Assembly (NCBI GenBank): GCA_041396905.1
Contig: JAWKXQ010000005.1
Coordinates: 1-64,000, forward strand
Source of the DNA: JACXVD01 sp020446665
GTDB lineage: Bacteria > Pseudomonadota > Alphaproteobacteria > Sphingomonadales > Sphingomonadaceae
DNA: 64,000 nt
Direction: 5' to 3'
Shown here: positions 63,671-64,000 of the stretch, piece after piece
Numbering within the stretch: position 1 is the first letter of the stretch
Layout of the letters: the number at the start of each line of letters is the position of its first letter
The notes under the pieces: model-generated
Databases searched by the model: none
Seen by the model: the letters and a program-made list of their open reading frames with translations, nothing else
Told to the model about the DNA's origin: nothing
Program-made: the position numbers and the translations under genes

Positions 63671-64000
63671 TAGTCGCGATGCTCGCGAATGCCGACCAGC
63701 AGCATGGACAGCACACCCCATGCCAACAGACCGAGGACGAATGTGGCAAAGATGCTGCGCAGCCGCTTGGGATAGGTGGCATAATCGGGCAGCGAAGGCT
63801 CTGCGATCCGCTCGACATAGGCCTGTTTGCGCCGCGCCTCTGCCTGCGCATCCTGTTGCGATGCAAGCGCCACGGCCAGTTGCTGTTCGGCAAATTCGGA
63901 AGCCAGTTTCAGTTCCTGATATTTCGCAGAATTGGCAGAGAGGGAGCGCGATCCGCCGGCAATCTCTTGCGTCTGTTTTGCGATTTCCCGCTCCAGCTCG
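63670..64000 (-). CDS. kpsE: Capsule export inner membrane protein (KpsE/CtrB/BexC family), C-terminal part
   Basis: The frame is open from the window edge (64000) to the stop at 63670-63672 and gives about 109 residues. It begins in a coiled coil (ELEREIAKQTQEIAGG, then YQELKLASEFAEQQLAVALA). The family-typical PDYATYPKRLRSIF segment and one C-terminal membrane helix follow. The protein belongs to the PCP-3 polysaccharide co-polymerase group that links KpsMT with Wza/KpsD. The start is outside the window. Confidence 0.85.
   Translation of the reverse strand, partial: ELEREIAKQTQEIAGGSRSLSANSAKYQELKLASEFAEQQLAVALASQQDAQAEARRKQAYVERIAEPSLPDYATYPKRLRSIFATFVLGLLAWGVLSMLLVGIREHRD

Overview
The window is high-GC alphaproteobacterial chromosome, most likely from Sphingomonadales (Erythrobacteraceae or a near relative). 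This rests on a GcrA regulator, a YlxR-L7Ae fusion next to nusA/infB, a sigma-54 psp locus, DUF481, DUF3142 and DUF2855 genes, LigAB-type dioxygenase genes and the short REP-like palindromes seen in this group. The assignment comes from gene content only.

Layout. 1-1590: the end of a hydrolase gene, an FAD oxidoreductase and a DUF1508 protein. 1600-5801: a phage-shock (psp) stress locus. PspF is divergent from a long minus-strand operon with a near-consensus sigma-54 promoter. The operon encodes a 50-aa exported peptide, a coiled-coil protein, PspA, PspB, PspC and four further small membrane/coiled-coil proteins resembling PspB. 5836-8261: accessory genes. 8406-23208: the translation/RNA operon rimP-nusA-ylxR-infB-(thioesterase, DUF1697)-rbfA, then a 4.2-kb insertion (YceI, AbgT, Tdk, GNAT, M50 protease), then truB-rpsO-pnp. 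truB carries an in-frame palindromic repeat. 23375-35668: housekeeping and envelope genes, including a DUF3142 pair, DUF481, modABC, gcrA, an ABC-2 permease, a TIR-TM-SH3 protein and hspQ.

35825-48612: a decayed genomic island inserted at tRNA-Ser(CGA). It starts with an integrase stub fused to an acyl-CoA dehydrogenase fragment. It continues with ligAB, a CHASE2-GGDEF cyclase with a Flp pilin, a sugar-transporter fragment joined to an IS3 remnant, a lytic transglycosylase, a catabolic group (sulfatase, P450, SDR, small dimeric-barrel protein) and an IS5 remnant. 48681-58545: a type I secretion operon (TolC, ABC, HlyD) convergent with a giant RTX protein gene, its probable cargo. 58733-64000: a capsule/exopolysaccharide export operon (Wza/KpsD, glycosyltransferase, methyltransferase, KpsT, KpsM, KpsE).

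Several otherwise normal genes (pspA, pspB, DUF1697, gcrA, the RTX gene twice) are broken by one-base indels, mostly in homopolymers. This looks more like base-calling error than decay, except for the true remnants in the island. The most distinctive biology is the expanded psp operon with its shared C-terminal motif, the repeat domesticated inside truB, and the island scar at tRNA-Ser.
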